A stretch of DNA of 56,284 bases from Rhodobacterales bacterium (lineage in GTDB: Bacteria > Pseudomonadota > Alphaproteobacteria > Rhodobacterales > Rhodobacteraceae). Location of the stretch: assembly GCA_017303485.1 (NCBI GenBank), contig JAFLCY010000013.1, positions 1 to 56,284 of the forward strand. The letters run 5' to 3'. Positions 19,858 to 28,636 of this stretch are shown here, piece after piece (the stretch's first letter is position 1; each line of letters begins with the position of its first letter). Both the position numbers and the translations under genes were made by a program. The notes under the pieces are model-generated. The model worked only from the letters and a program-made list of their open reading frames with translations, had not been told where the DNA came from and ran no database searches.

Positions 19858-20817
19858 TCAGATCGCCTGCAACTTGAAATCCGAAGATGCCACCGGGATC
19901 ACGCCCTTGAGAAGCGCCACGGACTTCTCCAACCCCTCAAGTGAATTGAGCAGGATGTCCTCATGCTCGATCGACAGCCAGCCATCGTAGCCGGCCATTC
20001 TCAGCCGGTAGCAGAAACTGCGCCACCAGGTCTCGTCATGACCGAAGCCCAGTGTGATGTAGCTCCAGGACCGGGCCGGTATGTCCGTCAGCCCGCCGTT
20101 TTCCAGCAGGCTGGTGGTTGCCTGCACGCGGGTATTCAGCATCGTGTCCTTGGCATGGACATGGTAGACCGCCGCGCCCAGGGCATCGGCGGCAGCCAGC
20201 GGGTCGGCCCCCATCCAGAACAGATGCGACGGATCGAGGTTCGCGCCGATCACCGGCCCGATGGCCTCGCGCAGGCGCAGCAGCGTCGGCACGTTGTAGA
20301 CGCACTGGTTGCCGTGCAGTTCCAGCGCGATGCGCTCCACGCCGCAGTCCCGGGCCAGCGCGGCAATCTCGGTCCAGAACGGGATCAGCACCTCGTTCCA
20401 CTGGTAGTCGAGAATGCGGCGCGTCTCGGGTGGCCAGCTTGACACCACCCAGTTCGGCATCTGATCGCCCCTTTGTCCCGCTGGCAGGCCAGACATGGTG
20501 CAGACCGTCGTGATCCCCATCTCGCCCGCCAGCCGGATCGTATCCTTCAGGCAATCGCCCTGCTTCGGGTCGGTCGGATGGGTCGGGTTGCCGTTCGCAT
20601 TCAGGCTGACGATCTCCAGCCCGCGCGCATCGAATGCAGCCCGGAACGCCTTGCGGGCCTCGGCGCTGGCCATCATCGTCTCCAGGTCGAAATGCGGCGC
20701 GGTGGACCAGCCCCCGGTGTTCACCTCGACCCCGGACACCCCAAGCCGAGCGGCATGGTCCAGCACCTGATCAAACGACAGCCCGCCCAGGCTGTCCGAC
20801 ACGAACCCGATCTTCAT
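19858..20817 (-). CDS. Sugar phosphate isomerase/epimerase (xylose-isomerase-like TIM barrel)
   Basis: 319-aa AP-endonuclease-2/xylose-isomerase-like barrel. Features include the N-terminal KIGFVSDSLGGLSFDQVLDH, an ALELHGNQCVYN segment, ANLDPSHLFWMGADP and the metal-ligand region VYHVHAKDTM. GGGAAGGAACTGCC precedes the ATG at 20817. Relatives act on inositol derivatives, ketoses or 3-keto sugars. A LacI-type dyad lies 89-104 bases upstream, and the neighbouring Gfo/Idh/MocA dehydrogenase fits a sugar or inositol oxidation pathway. Confidence 0.9.
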   Translation of the reverse strand: MKIGFVSDSLGGLSFDQVLDHAARLGVSGVEVNTGGWSTAPHFDLETMMASAEARKAFRAAFDARGLEIVSLNANGNPTHPTDPKQGDCLKDTIRLAGEMGITTVCTMSGLPAGQRGDQMPNWVVSSWPPETRRILDYQWNEVLIPFWTEIAALARDCGVERIALELHGNQCVYNVPTLLRLREAIGPVIGANLDPSHLFWMGADPLAAADALGAAVYHVHAKDTMLNTRVQATTSLLENGGLTDIPARSWSYITLGFGHDETWWRSFCYRLRMAGYDGWLSIEHEDILLNSLEGLEKSVALLKGVIPVASSDFKLQAI

Positions 20818-20905
20818 GGCAGTTCCTTCCCGATACCCGGCGCCGGTCCCCGGCACCCCTTGCCGAGGACATAGCTTCGCCAACCGCGTCGGGCACCGTC
20901 CCAAC

Positions 20906-20921
20906 TGATGGAAACCCATCA
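20906..20921. promoter_or_regulatory. Candidate LacI-family operator 3
   Basis: TGATGGAAACCCATCA, with 6-base arms, in the divergent region between the isomerase (20817, -) and the small protein/dehydrogenase pair (+). Confidence 0.65.
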
Positions 20922-20986
20922 CCTTGATCCCTGTTCCCGGACTTCTCCTGTGCCAGAACCATGCCAGCATTGGGGAGGGTCATGCC

Positions 20987-21241
20987 GTGTCGATGTCCGT
21001 TGAACCTGTCCGCTCGGGAAACCTTGTCGCCGTGCGGATCGCCGACTGGGCGCGCAAGGCGGCCGAGGCGGGCATTCATGTGCGGATCGAAAAGCGTGCC
21101 GCGTTGTACGCCGTCAAGGTCCCCTCGCTGGACCAGTACGAGGCCGGCGTGACCGATTTTGTCCGCGCCAAGGCCCCCTTGGCGGATGTCGTCTTTGCCT
21201 CGGCGCCATTGGGCATCCGGGTCGATGTGAAAGGACACTGA
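20987..21241 (+). CDS. Small protein of unknown function upstream of the dehydrogenase
   Basis: 84-aa basic-to-neutral protein with no signal peptide or membrane helix and no recognised domain. Start: GTG at 20987 after GGGGAGGG with 7-base spacing; ATG at 20993 is an alternative. The stop lies one base before the dehydrogenase ATG, so the two are translated together. Codon use resembles the neighbouring genes, supporting a real gene. Confidence 0.65.
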   Translation: MSMSVEPVRSGNLVAVRIADWARKAAEAGIHVRIEKRAALYAVKVPSLDQYEAGVTDFVRAKAPLADVVFASAPLGIRVDVKGH

Positions 21242-21242
21242 A

Positions 21243-22409
21243 ATGCCGTTCCACGGAATCGCCGTCATCGGAGCCGGGATGATCGGGGCCGCTCATGCCG
21301 CCGCCTATCGCCAGTTCGCGCACCGGTTCGGGCCTGCGGGCACCTTGCACACGGTCTGCGACATGAACCATGAGGCCGCGCGGAAACTTGCCGCCGACTG
21401 GGGCTTTGCCCGGACTGCAACGGACTGGAAGTCCGTCATCGCCGATGCCGGGATCGACGTGGTCTCGGTCTGCCTGCCGAACTATCTGCATACCGAGGTG
21501 ACGCTTGCCGCCCTTGCCGCGGGCAAGCATGTGCTGTGCGAAAAGCCCCTTGCGCTGGATGCGGCCTCCGCCCGTCCCGTTGCCGAGGCCGCGCGCAAGG
21601 CAGGGTCGGTCTCCGGCACCGTCTTCAACTATCGGCGCATCCCGGCCATCGCCGCAATCAGGGCGCGAATCGAGGCGGGCGATCTGGGGCGGCCGGTCCA
21701 GATCGGGGTCCAGTTCCAGTGCGACTATGCTGCCGATCCGCTTCTGCCCCATTCCTGGCGTTACGAACTGGCCAAGGCCGGGCCGGGGGCGCTCCTCGAC
21801 GTCGGCACCCATGCGGTCGATACGATGCGGTTCCTGTTCGGCGAGGTGGTCGAGGTGATCGGCGCGGTCTCGACCATCTCGATTCCCGAACGCCGTCTGC
21901 CGCTGGGCGCGACCTCCGGGCACGGCCATGCCGCACTGTCCGACCGGACCGCCCCCGTCGACAACGATGACGTGATGTCGGCGCTCTTGCGCTTTGCTAA
22001 CGGGGCGCAGGGCTTCCTGTCCGCCAGCCGCGTCGCAGTCGGCAGCGGCAACCGGCTGGCGGTCGAGGTGATGGGCACCGAAGGAACCGCGCGGTTCACG
22101 ACCGAAATGCCCAGCTTCTACGAGATTGCCCTGCGCGCGCCCGGCGGACCTGCCGGCTTCACGCGGGTGATGAACAGCCCGCAGGCCCCGGATATCGGGA
22201 CGCTTGCCACCGTCCCGCACGACGCGGTGTCGGTCGGCTATGCCGAGTGGTTCGGCTTCATGATCCACGATTTCCTGCGCTGCTGCGCCGAAGGCCGCCC
22301 GTTCCGCAACGGATCCATCGAAGACGGCTACGCCGCCGCACGGGTCCTGGACTCGATCCAGAGTGCAAGCAGTCGGGCGGCCGCGGTTCAGGTCGAGCCT
22401 GCTGCCTAG
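21243..22409 (+). CDS. Gfo/Idh/MocA family oxidoreductase
   Basis: 388-aa NAD(P)-dependent dehydrogenase. The N-terminal Rossmann fold starts AVIGAGMIGAAHAAAYR, with the catalytic lysine motif CEKPLALD near residue 100 and a C-terminal alpha/beta domain containing LLDVGTHAVDTMRFLFGE. Family members oxidise inositols, glucose derivatives or other sugars. It is coupled to the preceding 84-aa gene and divergent from the TIM-barrel isomerase, so both may act on the sugar imported by the nearby ABC transporter. Confidence 0.92.
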   Translation: MPFHGIAVIGAGMIGAAHAAAYRQFAHRFGPAGTLHTVCDMNHEAARKLAADWGFARTATDWKSVIADAGIDVVSVCLPNYLHTEVTLAALAAGKHVLCEKPLALDAASARPVAEAARKAGSVSGTVFNYRRIPAIAAIRARIEAGDLGRPVQIGVQFQCDYAADPLLPHSWRYELAKAGPGALLDVGTHAVDTMRFLFGEVVEVIGAVSTISIPERRLPLGATSGHGHAALSDRTAPVDNDDVMSALLRFANGAQGFLSASRVAVGSGNRLAVEVMGTEGTARFTTEMPSFYEIALRAPGGPAGFTRVMNSPQAPDIGTLATVPHDAVSVGYAEWFGFMIHDFLRCCAEGRPFRNGSIEDGYAAARVLDSIQSASSRAAAVQVEPAA

Positions 22410-22654
22410 GCATGGGTCACGCAACAGGCAGGTGCCAGGCCGGGCCGGGCACCGCGAACACGGCCCGACGCGGTCTAGGAAGGGCAGGGTGACAGACCGT
22501 GCCCCGGCACCAGTCACGCCTTCGGCTCGGCTGGCGCTTTCCGCTGCCTATTTCACGAGCAGATGATCACGCCACAGGCGTCAATGCCGCAGAAACCCTT
22601 TTCGTCCCCGCAAGGGTCTGATCTAGTCGGTTCAGGATCATAGCGGGGGAAGCG

Positions 22655-24064
22655 GTGTCGCAGTTCAACGAGATGTTTCAGGGAACCGGGGTGCGCATTC
22701 CCTATGCCCGGCTGCAGGACTGGGTCGCGACCATGCCGCAGGAACTTCGCAGCCTGAAACAGGCCGAGGCCGAGGCCCTTTTCCGCCGCATCGGCATCAC
22801 CTTCGCCGTCTATGGCGAAGGGGGCGATCCCGACCGGCTGATTCCCTTCGACATGTTCCCCCGGGTCTTCTCGGGCAGCGAATGGGCGCGGCTGGAAAAG
22901 GGGATCAAGCAGCGGGCGCGGGCGCTCAATGCCTTCCTCGTCGACGTCTACGGACGCGGCGAGATCATCCGCGCGGGCCGCATTCCTGCCCGCCTCGTCT
23001 ACCAGAACGAAGCCTACGAGAAGGCCGTCGCCGGGTTCGTGCCGCCGAAAGGGGTTTATTCCCACATCGTCGGCGTCGATATCGTTCGCACCGGGCCGGA
23101 GGAATTCTACGTCCTGGAAGACAACTGCCGCACGCCAAGCGGGGTCAGCTACATGCTGGAATCCCGCGAGATCATGATGCGGATGTTCCCCGACCTTTTC
23201 CGCGAGAACCGGATCGAACCGATCGACAACTATTCGGAAAAGCTGCGCCGGACGCTGGCCAGCGTCGCCCCCGCGAAATGCAAGGGCGAGCCGACCGTGG
23301 TGATCCTGACGCCGGGCCACTACAACTCGGCCTATTACGAACATTCGCTTCTGGCCGACCTGATGGGGGTGGAACTGGTCGAGGGCCAGGACCTCTTCGT
23401 CGATGGCGAATATGTCTACATGCGCACCACCGAAGGCCCGCAGCGGGTGGACGTGATCTACCGCCGCATCGACGACGCCTTCCTTGATCCCCTGTGCTTC
23501 CGCCCCGATTCCACTTTGGGTGTGCCCGGGCTGATGGATGTCTACCGCTCGGGCGGCGTCTCGATCTGTTCGGCGCCGGGGGCAGGGGTCTCTGACGACA
23601 AGGCGGTCTACACCTATGTCCCCGACATGGTGCGCTTCTACCTGGGCGAGGAGCCGATCCTGCAGAACGTGCCCACCTGGCAATGCGGTCGTCCTGACGA
23701 CCTTGCGCATGTGCTGGCGAACCTGCCGGACCTTGTGGTGAAAGAGGTCCACGGTTCCGGCGGCTATGGGATGCTGGTCGGCCCCAAGGCCTCGAAGGAC
23801 GAGATCGAGCGCTTCCGTCTGAAAGTCACCCAGGATCCGGCGAACTACATCGCCCAGCCGACGCTCGCGCTCTCCACCGTTCCGACATTCGTCGAGGAAG
23901 GCGTCGCCCCCCGCCACGTCGACCTGCGCCCCTATTGCCTGGTCGGAGAGCGCATCGAACTGGTCCCCGGCGGCCTCACCCGTGTCGCGCTGACCGAGGG
24001 CTCGCTGGTGGTGAACTCGTCGCAGGGCGGCGGGGTGAAAGATACCTGGGTTCTGGCGGAATGA
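22655..24064 (+). CDS. Circularly permuted ATP-grasp protein (Anbu operon)
   Basis: 469-aa protein of the circularly permuted type-2 ATP-grasp group (COG2308). Recognisable segments are FYVLEDNCRTPSGVSYMLES, VVILTPGHYNSAYYEHS, VVKEVHGSGGYGMLVGPKAS and the basic HVDLRPYCL near the end. GTG start after GGGGGAAGC. ATP-grasp enzymes ligate carboxylates to amines. In the Anbu operon it is proposed to make peptide bonds on an unknown acceptor; that role is unproven. It is the first of four genes in one direction. Confidence 0.9.
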   Translation: MSQFNEMFQGTGVRIPYARLQDWVATMPQELRSLKQAEAEALFRRIGITFAVYGEGGDPDRLIPFDMFPRVFSGSEWARLEKGIKQRARALNAFLVDVYGRGEIIRAGRIPARLVYQNEAYEKAVAGFVPPKGVYSHIVGVDIVRTGPEEFYVLEDNCRTPSGVSYMLESREIMMRMFPDLFRENRIEPIDNYSEKLRRTLASVAPAKCKGEPTVVILTPGHYNSAYYEHSLLADLMGVELVEGQDLFVDGEYVYMRTTEGPQRVDVIYRRIDDAFLDPLCFRPDSTLGVPGLMDVYRSGGVSICSAPGAGVSDDKAVYTYVPDMVRFYLGEEPILQNVPTWQCGRPDDLAHVLANLPDLVVKEVHGSGGYGMLVGPKASKDEIERFRLKVTQDPANYIAQPTLALSTVPTFVEEGVAPRHVDLRPYCLVGERIELVPGGLTRVALTEGSLVVNSSQGGGVKDTWVLAE

Positions 24065-24077
24065 GGGGGCGTAGATC

Positions 24078-25028
24078 ATGCTGAGCCGTACCGCCGACAA
24101 CCTCTACTGGATCGCCCGCTACATGGAGCGCGCCGATACCGTCGCGCGCCTTTTGGAAGTGGGCTCGCGCATCAGCCTGCTGCCCTCTGCACAGGGCTAC
24201 CGCAGCGAATGGGACAGCCTGTTGCAGGCCACAGGGATGGCCCGTGCCTTCGGGCAGAAATACGGCGACCCGGTCCAGCGCAACATCGAGAGCTTCCTGT
24301 TCTTTGACCGCGACAACCCCTCGTCCATCGCCAGTTGCATCACCGCCGCGCGCGAGAACGGCCGCATTGTCCGCACCGCGCTGACGACCCAGGTCTGGGA
24401 CGCGCTGAACACCGCCTTTCAGGAGCTAAAGCAACTGGAACGCGCGGAACGGACGACACTTGAACTCTCGCGCCTGACCGACTGGACCATGCGCCATGCC
24501 GCCATGCTGCGGGGCGCGATCGACGCCACCCTCCTGCGCGGCCCCGGCTTCAACTTCCTGAACATCGGCTACTATCTGGAACGCGGCGACAACACGGCCC
24601 GGCTGATGGACGTGAAATACTACGTCCTCCTGCCCCGCATCGACTTCGTCGGCACCGGCCTCGACAATTACCAGTGGACCACGCTGCTGCGCGCGATGGG
24701 CGCGCACCGGGCCTTCCACTGGGCCTATGGCGGCGACGTGACCGCCGCCAAGATCGCCGACTTCCTGATCCGCAACCCGCAGTCGCCCCGGTCGCTGGCG
24801 ACCTGCACGGCGGGGCTGATGAACCATCTCGGAAGGCTCTCCAAGGCCTATGGCCGCGAGACCGAGGCGCAGGACAAGGCCCGCGGCCTGGTCTCCGGGA
24901 TCGAGACCACCACCGTTGACGCGATCTTCGACGAAGGCCTGCACGAATATCTCACCCGCTACATCGCCGAGGCCGCCACCCTCGCGAATGCGATCCACGA
25001 CACCTATCTCAGCGGGGAAATGCGCTGA
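24078..25028 (+). CDS. Alpha-E domain-containing protein (Anbu operon)
   Basis: 316-aa all-helical protein of the alpha-E family (COG2307). The N-terminus LSRTADNLYWIARYMERADT and the FNFLNIGYYLERGDNTARLMD segment are family hallmarks. Biochemical role unknown; the gene is found with the permuted ATP-grasp protein and is thought to work with it. It starts 13 bases after the ATP-grasp stop. Confidence 0.9.
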   Translation: MLSRTADNLYWIARYMERADTVARLLEVGSRISLLPSAQGYRSEWDSLLQATGMARAFGQKYGDPVQRNIESFLFFDRDNPSSIASCITAARENGRIVRTALTTQVWDALNTAFQELKQLERAERTTLELSRLTDWTMRHAAMLRGAIDATLLRGPGFNFLNIGYYLERGDNTARLMDVKYYVLLPRIDFVGTGLDNYQWTTLLRAMGAHRAFHWAYGGDVTAAKIADFLIRNPQSPRSLATCTAGLMNHLGRLSKAYGRETEAQDKARGLVSGIETTTVDAIFDEGLHEYLTRYIAEAATLANAIHDTYLSGEMR

Positions 25029-25834
25029 TGCGGCTTATCGTCGACCACCAGACCCGCTACGCCTACGACGCGCCTGTCCGCTCGGTCGTGCAAAGCCACC
25101 GCCTGACGCCCTCGGTCTTTGCGGGCCAGAAGGTGCTGGACTGGGAGGTCACGGTGACAGGCGGCACGAAAGGCGCCCGGCACCGCGACGGGGCGGGCGA
25201 CACGATCCAGGGCTGGACCATCGCCGGTCCCGTCACCGAGATCATCGTTCAGGTCAGTGGCACGGTGGACACCGAGGATCTCGCCGGTGTCCTGCGCGGC
25301 CACCGCGAGGTCGTGGCACCCGACTGCTACCTGCGCGAAACCACGCCCACCCGGATCGATGTGGCACTTGGCGAGCTTGCCGCGAAGGCCAGCGGAGCCG
25401 ACAGTCTCGGCCTGGCACACGCCCTGTCCGACGCCGTCGCCGATGCCATCGCCTACCGCCCCGGAGTGACGCACGCCCATACCACCGCCGCCGAGGCGCT
25501 GGCGCTTGGCGAAGGCGTTTGCCAGGATCACGCCCATGCCCTGATCGCCTGCGCCCGGTCGCGCGGCATCCCGGCGCGCTACGTCTCGGGCTATCTCTTC
25601 GCCGCCGAGGACGGCACGCCCCACGAAGCCGCCCATGCCTGGGCCGAGCTGCATGTCCAGGGCCTTGGCTGGATCGGCTTTGATCCGGCAAACCGGTCCT
25701 GCCCGGATGCCCGCTACATCCGGCTTGGCTCGGGCTTCGATGCCCAGGACGCCGCCCCCATCCGCGGCATCGCGCGGGGAACCGCGGATGAAGCGATGGA
25801 TGTGACGGTTGCGGTCCTGCAATCCGCCCAATAG
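25028..25834 (+). CDS. Transglutaminase-like protein (Anbu operon)
   Basis: 268-aa protein with an N-terminal beta domain and a C-terminal transglutaminase/protease-like core. The Cys165-His203-Asp219 triad is visible (GEGVCQDHAHALI, EAAHAWAELHV, WIGFDPANRS). No signal peptide is present, so it is cytoplasmic. The start overlaps the alpha-E stop (TGATG). Such proteins cleave or form amide bonds; in this operon it presumably works on the same product as the ATP-grasp enzyme. Confidence 0.91.
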   Translation: MRLIVDHQTRYAYDAPVRSVVQSHRLTPSVFAGQKVLDWEVTVTGGTKGARHRDGAGDTIQGWTIAGPVTEIIVQVSGTVDTEDLAGVLRGHREVVAPDCYLRETTPTRIDVALGELAAKASGADSLGLAHALSDAVADAIAYRPGVTHAHTTAAEALALGEGVCQDHAHALIACARSRGIPARYVSGYLFAAEDGTPHEAAHAWAELHVQGLGWIGFDPANRSCPDARYIRLGSGFDAQDAAPIRGIARGTADEAMDVTVAVLQSAQ

Positions 25835-25842
25835 GGTGCGGG

Positions 25843-25879
25843 CCGGAACTGGGGTCCGAACGGGGGCCCGAACTGGGGA
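25843..25879 (+). repeat. Three-copy 12-13 bp tandem repeat in the Anbu leader
   Basis: CCGGAACTGGGGT, CCGAACGGGGGC and CCGAACTGGGGA lie head to tail between the transglutaminase stop and the Anbu ribosome site. Confidence 0.6.
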
Positions 25880-25885
25880 CAGACG

Positions 25886-26608
25886 ATGACTTACTGCGTG
25901 GGCCTTCTCTTGAACGAAGGCATGGTGCTTCTGTCGGACACGCGCACCAATGCGGGCCTCGACAACATCTCGACCTATCGCAAGATGTTCACCTTCGAGG
26001 ACCCGGGCGAGCGGGTCATCGTGATCATGACGGCAGGCAGCCTGTCGGTGACCCAGACCACCATCGCGCAACTGCGCGAGGCGATCGAGGATCCCGAAGC
26101 CTCGAACGCAACCTCGATCATGCTGGCACCCACGCTCTTGAAAGTGGCCGAGATCGTCGGGGCCACGCTGGCCAAGGTCCGCGCCGAGGTGGACGAGAAG
26201 CTTTCCGTCATGCAGGGGGCAACCGCCTCGATGATCGTCGCCGGGCAGCGCAAGGGCGGGGCCATGCGGCTGTTCCTGATCTACCCGGAAGGCAATTTCA
26301 TCGAAGCGACCGAGGACACGCCCTTCCTCCAGATCGGCGAGCACAAATACGGCAAGCCGATCCTCGACCGGGTGGTCAATCCGGCCACCAGCCTTGCGGA
26401 TGCGACGAAGGCGGTCCTCCTGTCGATGGATTCGACGCTGCGCTCGAACCTCTCGGTCGGAATGCCGCTTGACCTTGCGGTGATCGGGCGTGACGCCTGC
26501 AAGGTGACGCAGACGCGCCGGATCGAGGCGGGCGATCCGGCGTTCCGTGACATGTCCGAGGCCTGGTCGAATGCCCTGCGCGACGGCTTCGCGAAGATCA
26601 CCATCTGA
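25886..26608 (+). CDS. Proteasome-type peptidase Anbu
   Basis: 240-aa Ntn-hydrolase of the Anbu (COG3484) branch of proteasome/HslV subunits. The protein begins MTYCVGLLLNEGMVLLSDTR, so removal of Met1 exposes catalytic Thr2. VIVIMTAGSLSVTQTT follows in place of the proteasome GS loop region. GGGGACAG precedes the ATG. Anbu assembles into rings or a helical open ring; its natural substrate is unknown. It is the last gene of the ATP-grasp/alpha-E/transglutaminase operon, the standard context for this protease. Confidence 0.93.
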   Translation: MTYCVGLLLNEGMVLLSDTRTNAGLDNISTYRKMFTFEDPGERVIVIMTAGSLSVTQTTIAQLREAIEDPEASNATSIMLAPTLLKVAEIVGATLAKVRAEVDEKLSVMQGATASMIVAGQRKGGAMRLFLIYPEGNFIEATEDTPFLQIGEHKYGKPILDRVVNPATSLADATKAVLLSMDSTLRSNLSVGMPLDLAVIGRDACKVTQTRRIEAGDPAFRDMSEAWSNALRDGFAKITI

Positions 26609-26629
26609 CCGGGCGGGGCAGGGGGCGGC

Positions 26630-28144
26630 TCAGTCCGCGTCCCCCGCCACCTGCGACAGCACGGCACCGCGCCCGCGCAGCCGCATGATCATCGGCACCA
26701 CGAGGAAGACAGCCGACACCGCCAGCAGCACCGCCGAGACCGGGGTAGAGACCAGCGTCGACCAGTCGCCTTGTGCAATCGCCAGCGCCCGGCGCAACTG
26801 CTGTTCCGCCATCGGCCCCAGGATCAGCCCGACCACAACGGGCGCGACGGGATAGCCGTAAAGCCGCATGCCGTAGCCCATCACCCCGAACAGGATCAGC
26901 ATCCCCAGTTCCACGGGCGAGGGGTTGACCCCGATGGTGCCAAGCGTGGCAAACAGGAGGATGCCGCCATAAAGCCAGGGCCGGGGGATCGACAAGAGTT
27001 TGATCCACAGCCCGATCAGCGGCAGGTTCAGCACCACCAGCATGACGTTGGCGATCAGAAGCGAGGCGATCAGACCCCAGACCAGATCGGCGTTCATCAC
27101 AAAGAGCAAAGGCCCCGGCTGCAACCCGAACTGCTGGAACCCCGCCAGCATGATCGCCGCCGTCGCCGTCGTCGGCAGGCCCAGGGTCAGAAGCGGCACC
27201 AGCGTCCCCGCCGCCGCCGCATTGTTCGCCGCCTCCGGCCCCGCCACGCCCTCGATGGCGCCATGGCCGAACTCCTCGGGGTGTTTGGTCAGCTTCCGCT
27301 CCGCCGCATAGGACAGGAAGGACGCCACATCCGCGCCCCCCGCAGGCATTGATCCGATGGGAAAGCCGATGAAGGTGCCGCGCAGCCAGGCCTTCCACGA
27401 CCGCCGCCAGTCTTCGCCCGTCATGCGGACCGACCCTTTCACCCGGTGCATGCCGTCCGGCGGGTCCAGCATCGCCGCCACCGCCAGCGCCTCGCCGATG
27501 GCGAAAAGCGCGACCGCCAGCGTTGTCGTCTCAATCCCGTCCATCAGTTGCGGCACGCCATAGGTCAGCCGCGCCGCGCCGGTCAGCTGGTCGATCCCGA
27601 CACAAGCGAGCGCGAGGCCGACGAACAGCGAGGTAATCCCGCGCAGCGCAGAATCGCCAAAGGTCGCCGAGACGGTGACAAAAGCCAGCACCATCAGCGC
27701 GAAATACTCACGCGGGCCAAGGGCCAGCGCCAGCTTCACCACCTGCGGAGCCAGGAAGGCCAGCAAAAGCGTCGCGATCAGCCCGGCGACGAAGCTGCCG
27801 ATGGCCGCCGTCGCCAGCGCCGGCCCGCCGCGCCCTTGCCGGGCCATCTGGTTGCCCTCGATGGCCGTGACGATCGAGGCACTTTCCCCCGGCGTGTTCA
27901 AGAGGATCGAGGTCGTCGATCCGCCATACATGCCGCCGTAGTAGATGCCCGCGAACATGATCAGCGACCCGGCCGGGTCAAGCCCGTAGGTGACCGGCAA
28001 GAGCAGCGCCACCGTCAGCGCCGGGCCGATCCCCGGCAGAACGCCCACGGCGGTGCCCAGCGTCACGCCGATCAGCGCGTACATGAGGATCATCGGGTCC
28101 AGCGCGGTCGACAGGCCCTGCAGCAGCAGCGAAAAGCTCTCCAT
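26630..28144 (-). CDS. tctA: Tripartite tricarboxylate transporter, large permease TctA
   Basis: 504-aa inner-membrane protein with about 11-12 helices. TctA hallmarks are [21 protein letters not shown] near the N-terminus, [18 protein letters not shown] and [17 protein letters not shown]. It is the last gene of tctCBA, three bases after tctB. The TTT family imports citrate or other carboxylates with an external binding protein. Confidence 0.95.
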   Translation of the reverse strand: MESFSLLLQGLSTALDPMILMYALIGVTLGTAVGVLPGIGPALTVALLLPVTYGLDPAGSLIMFAGIYYGGMYGGSTTSILLNTPGESASIVTAIEGNQMARQGRGGPALATAAIGSFVAGLIATLLLAFLAPQVVKLALALGPREYFALMVLAFVTVSATFGDSALRGITSLFVGLALACVGIDQLTGAARLTYGVPQLMDGIETTTLAVALFAIGEALAVAAMLDPPDGMHRVKGSVRMTGEDWRRSWKAWLRGTFIGFPIGSMPAGGADVASFLSYAAERKLTKHPEEFGHGAIEGVAGPEAANNAAAAGTLVPLLTLGLPTTATAAIMLAGFQQFGLQPGPLLFVMNADLVWGLIASLLIANVMLVVLNLPLIGLWIKLLSIPRPWLYGGILLFATLGTIGVNPSPVELGMLILFGVMGYGMRLYGYPVAPVVVGLILGPMAEQQLRRALAIAQGDWSTLVSTPVSAVLLAVSAVFLVVPMIMRLRGRGAVLSQVAGDAD

Positions 28145-28147
28145 CGC

Positions 28148-28636
28148 CTATCCCCCGAAGATCAGATGCTCAAGCGGCCCGCCCGGCAGGTTCAGCTTCA
28201 ACAGCCGGTCGAAGACCCCGTAGATCACGAAAGCCAGCGCCAGCCCGACCGCGAGGTTCCGCCACAGCGGCTTCTGCCCGAAGCCGCGCGCCGTCATCCC
28301 GAACAGGATCGCGCCGGAAATCGCGAACCCCGCGACATGCAGCAGCGCCAGTTGTCCCAGAAGCCCGCCCATGATCCACAGGATCGGGGCAGGGGCCTGC
28401 CGGGGCGGGCGCGGCAGGTCGCCCTTGAGCCCCGAGATCACGGTCAACCCCGCCAGCACCAGAAGGCCATAGGCGATCAGCCGCGGCACATCCGCCGGTC
28501 CCACGCCCGCATAGCCGCCGTCCTGCTTTAACCCGGCGGCATCCGTCAGGATCATCACGGCGAGGCCAGCAAGCCCCGCCGCGATGACGAACGCCGCCCA
28601 CCGGGGGCGGCGTTCTTGGGGAAACTCCCCGCTCAC
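28148..28636 (-). CDS. tctB: Tripartite tricarboxylate transporter, small permease TctB
   Basis: 162-aa four-helix membrane protein of the TctB family, with a conserved central position between tctC and tctA. Its start overlaps the tctC stop by four bases. Confidence 0.9.
   Translation of the reverse strand: MSGEFPQERRPRWAAFVIAAGLAGLAVMILTDAAGLKQDGGYAGVGPADVPRLIAYGLLVLAGLTVISGLKGDLPRPPRQAPAPILWIMGGLLGQLALLHVAGFAISGAILFGMTARGFGQKPLWRNLAVGLALAFVIYGVFDRLLKLNLPGGPLEHLIFGG

Noticed and set aside
22410-22654. Possible cobalamin-type riboswitch before the ATP-grasp gene
   Set aside because: G/C-rich stems are present, but the conserved B12-box and other riboswitch core sequences are not.
22553-24100. 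515-codon minus-strand frame opposite the ATP-grasp gene
   Set aside because: Low-complexity translation without motifs; the plus-strand protein has strong family signatures.
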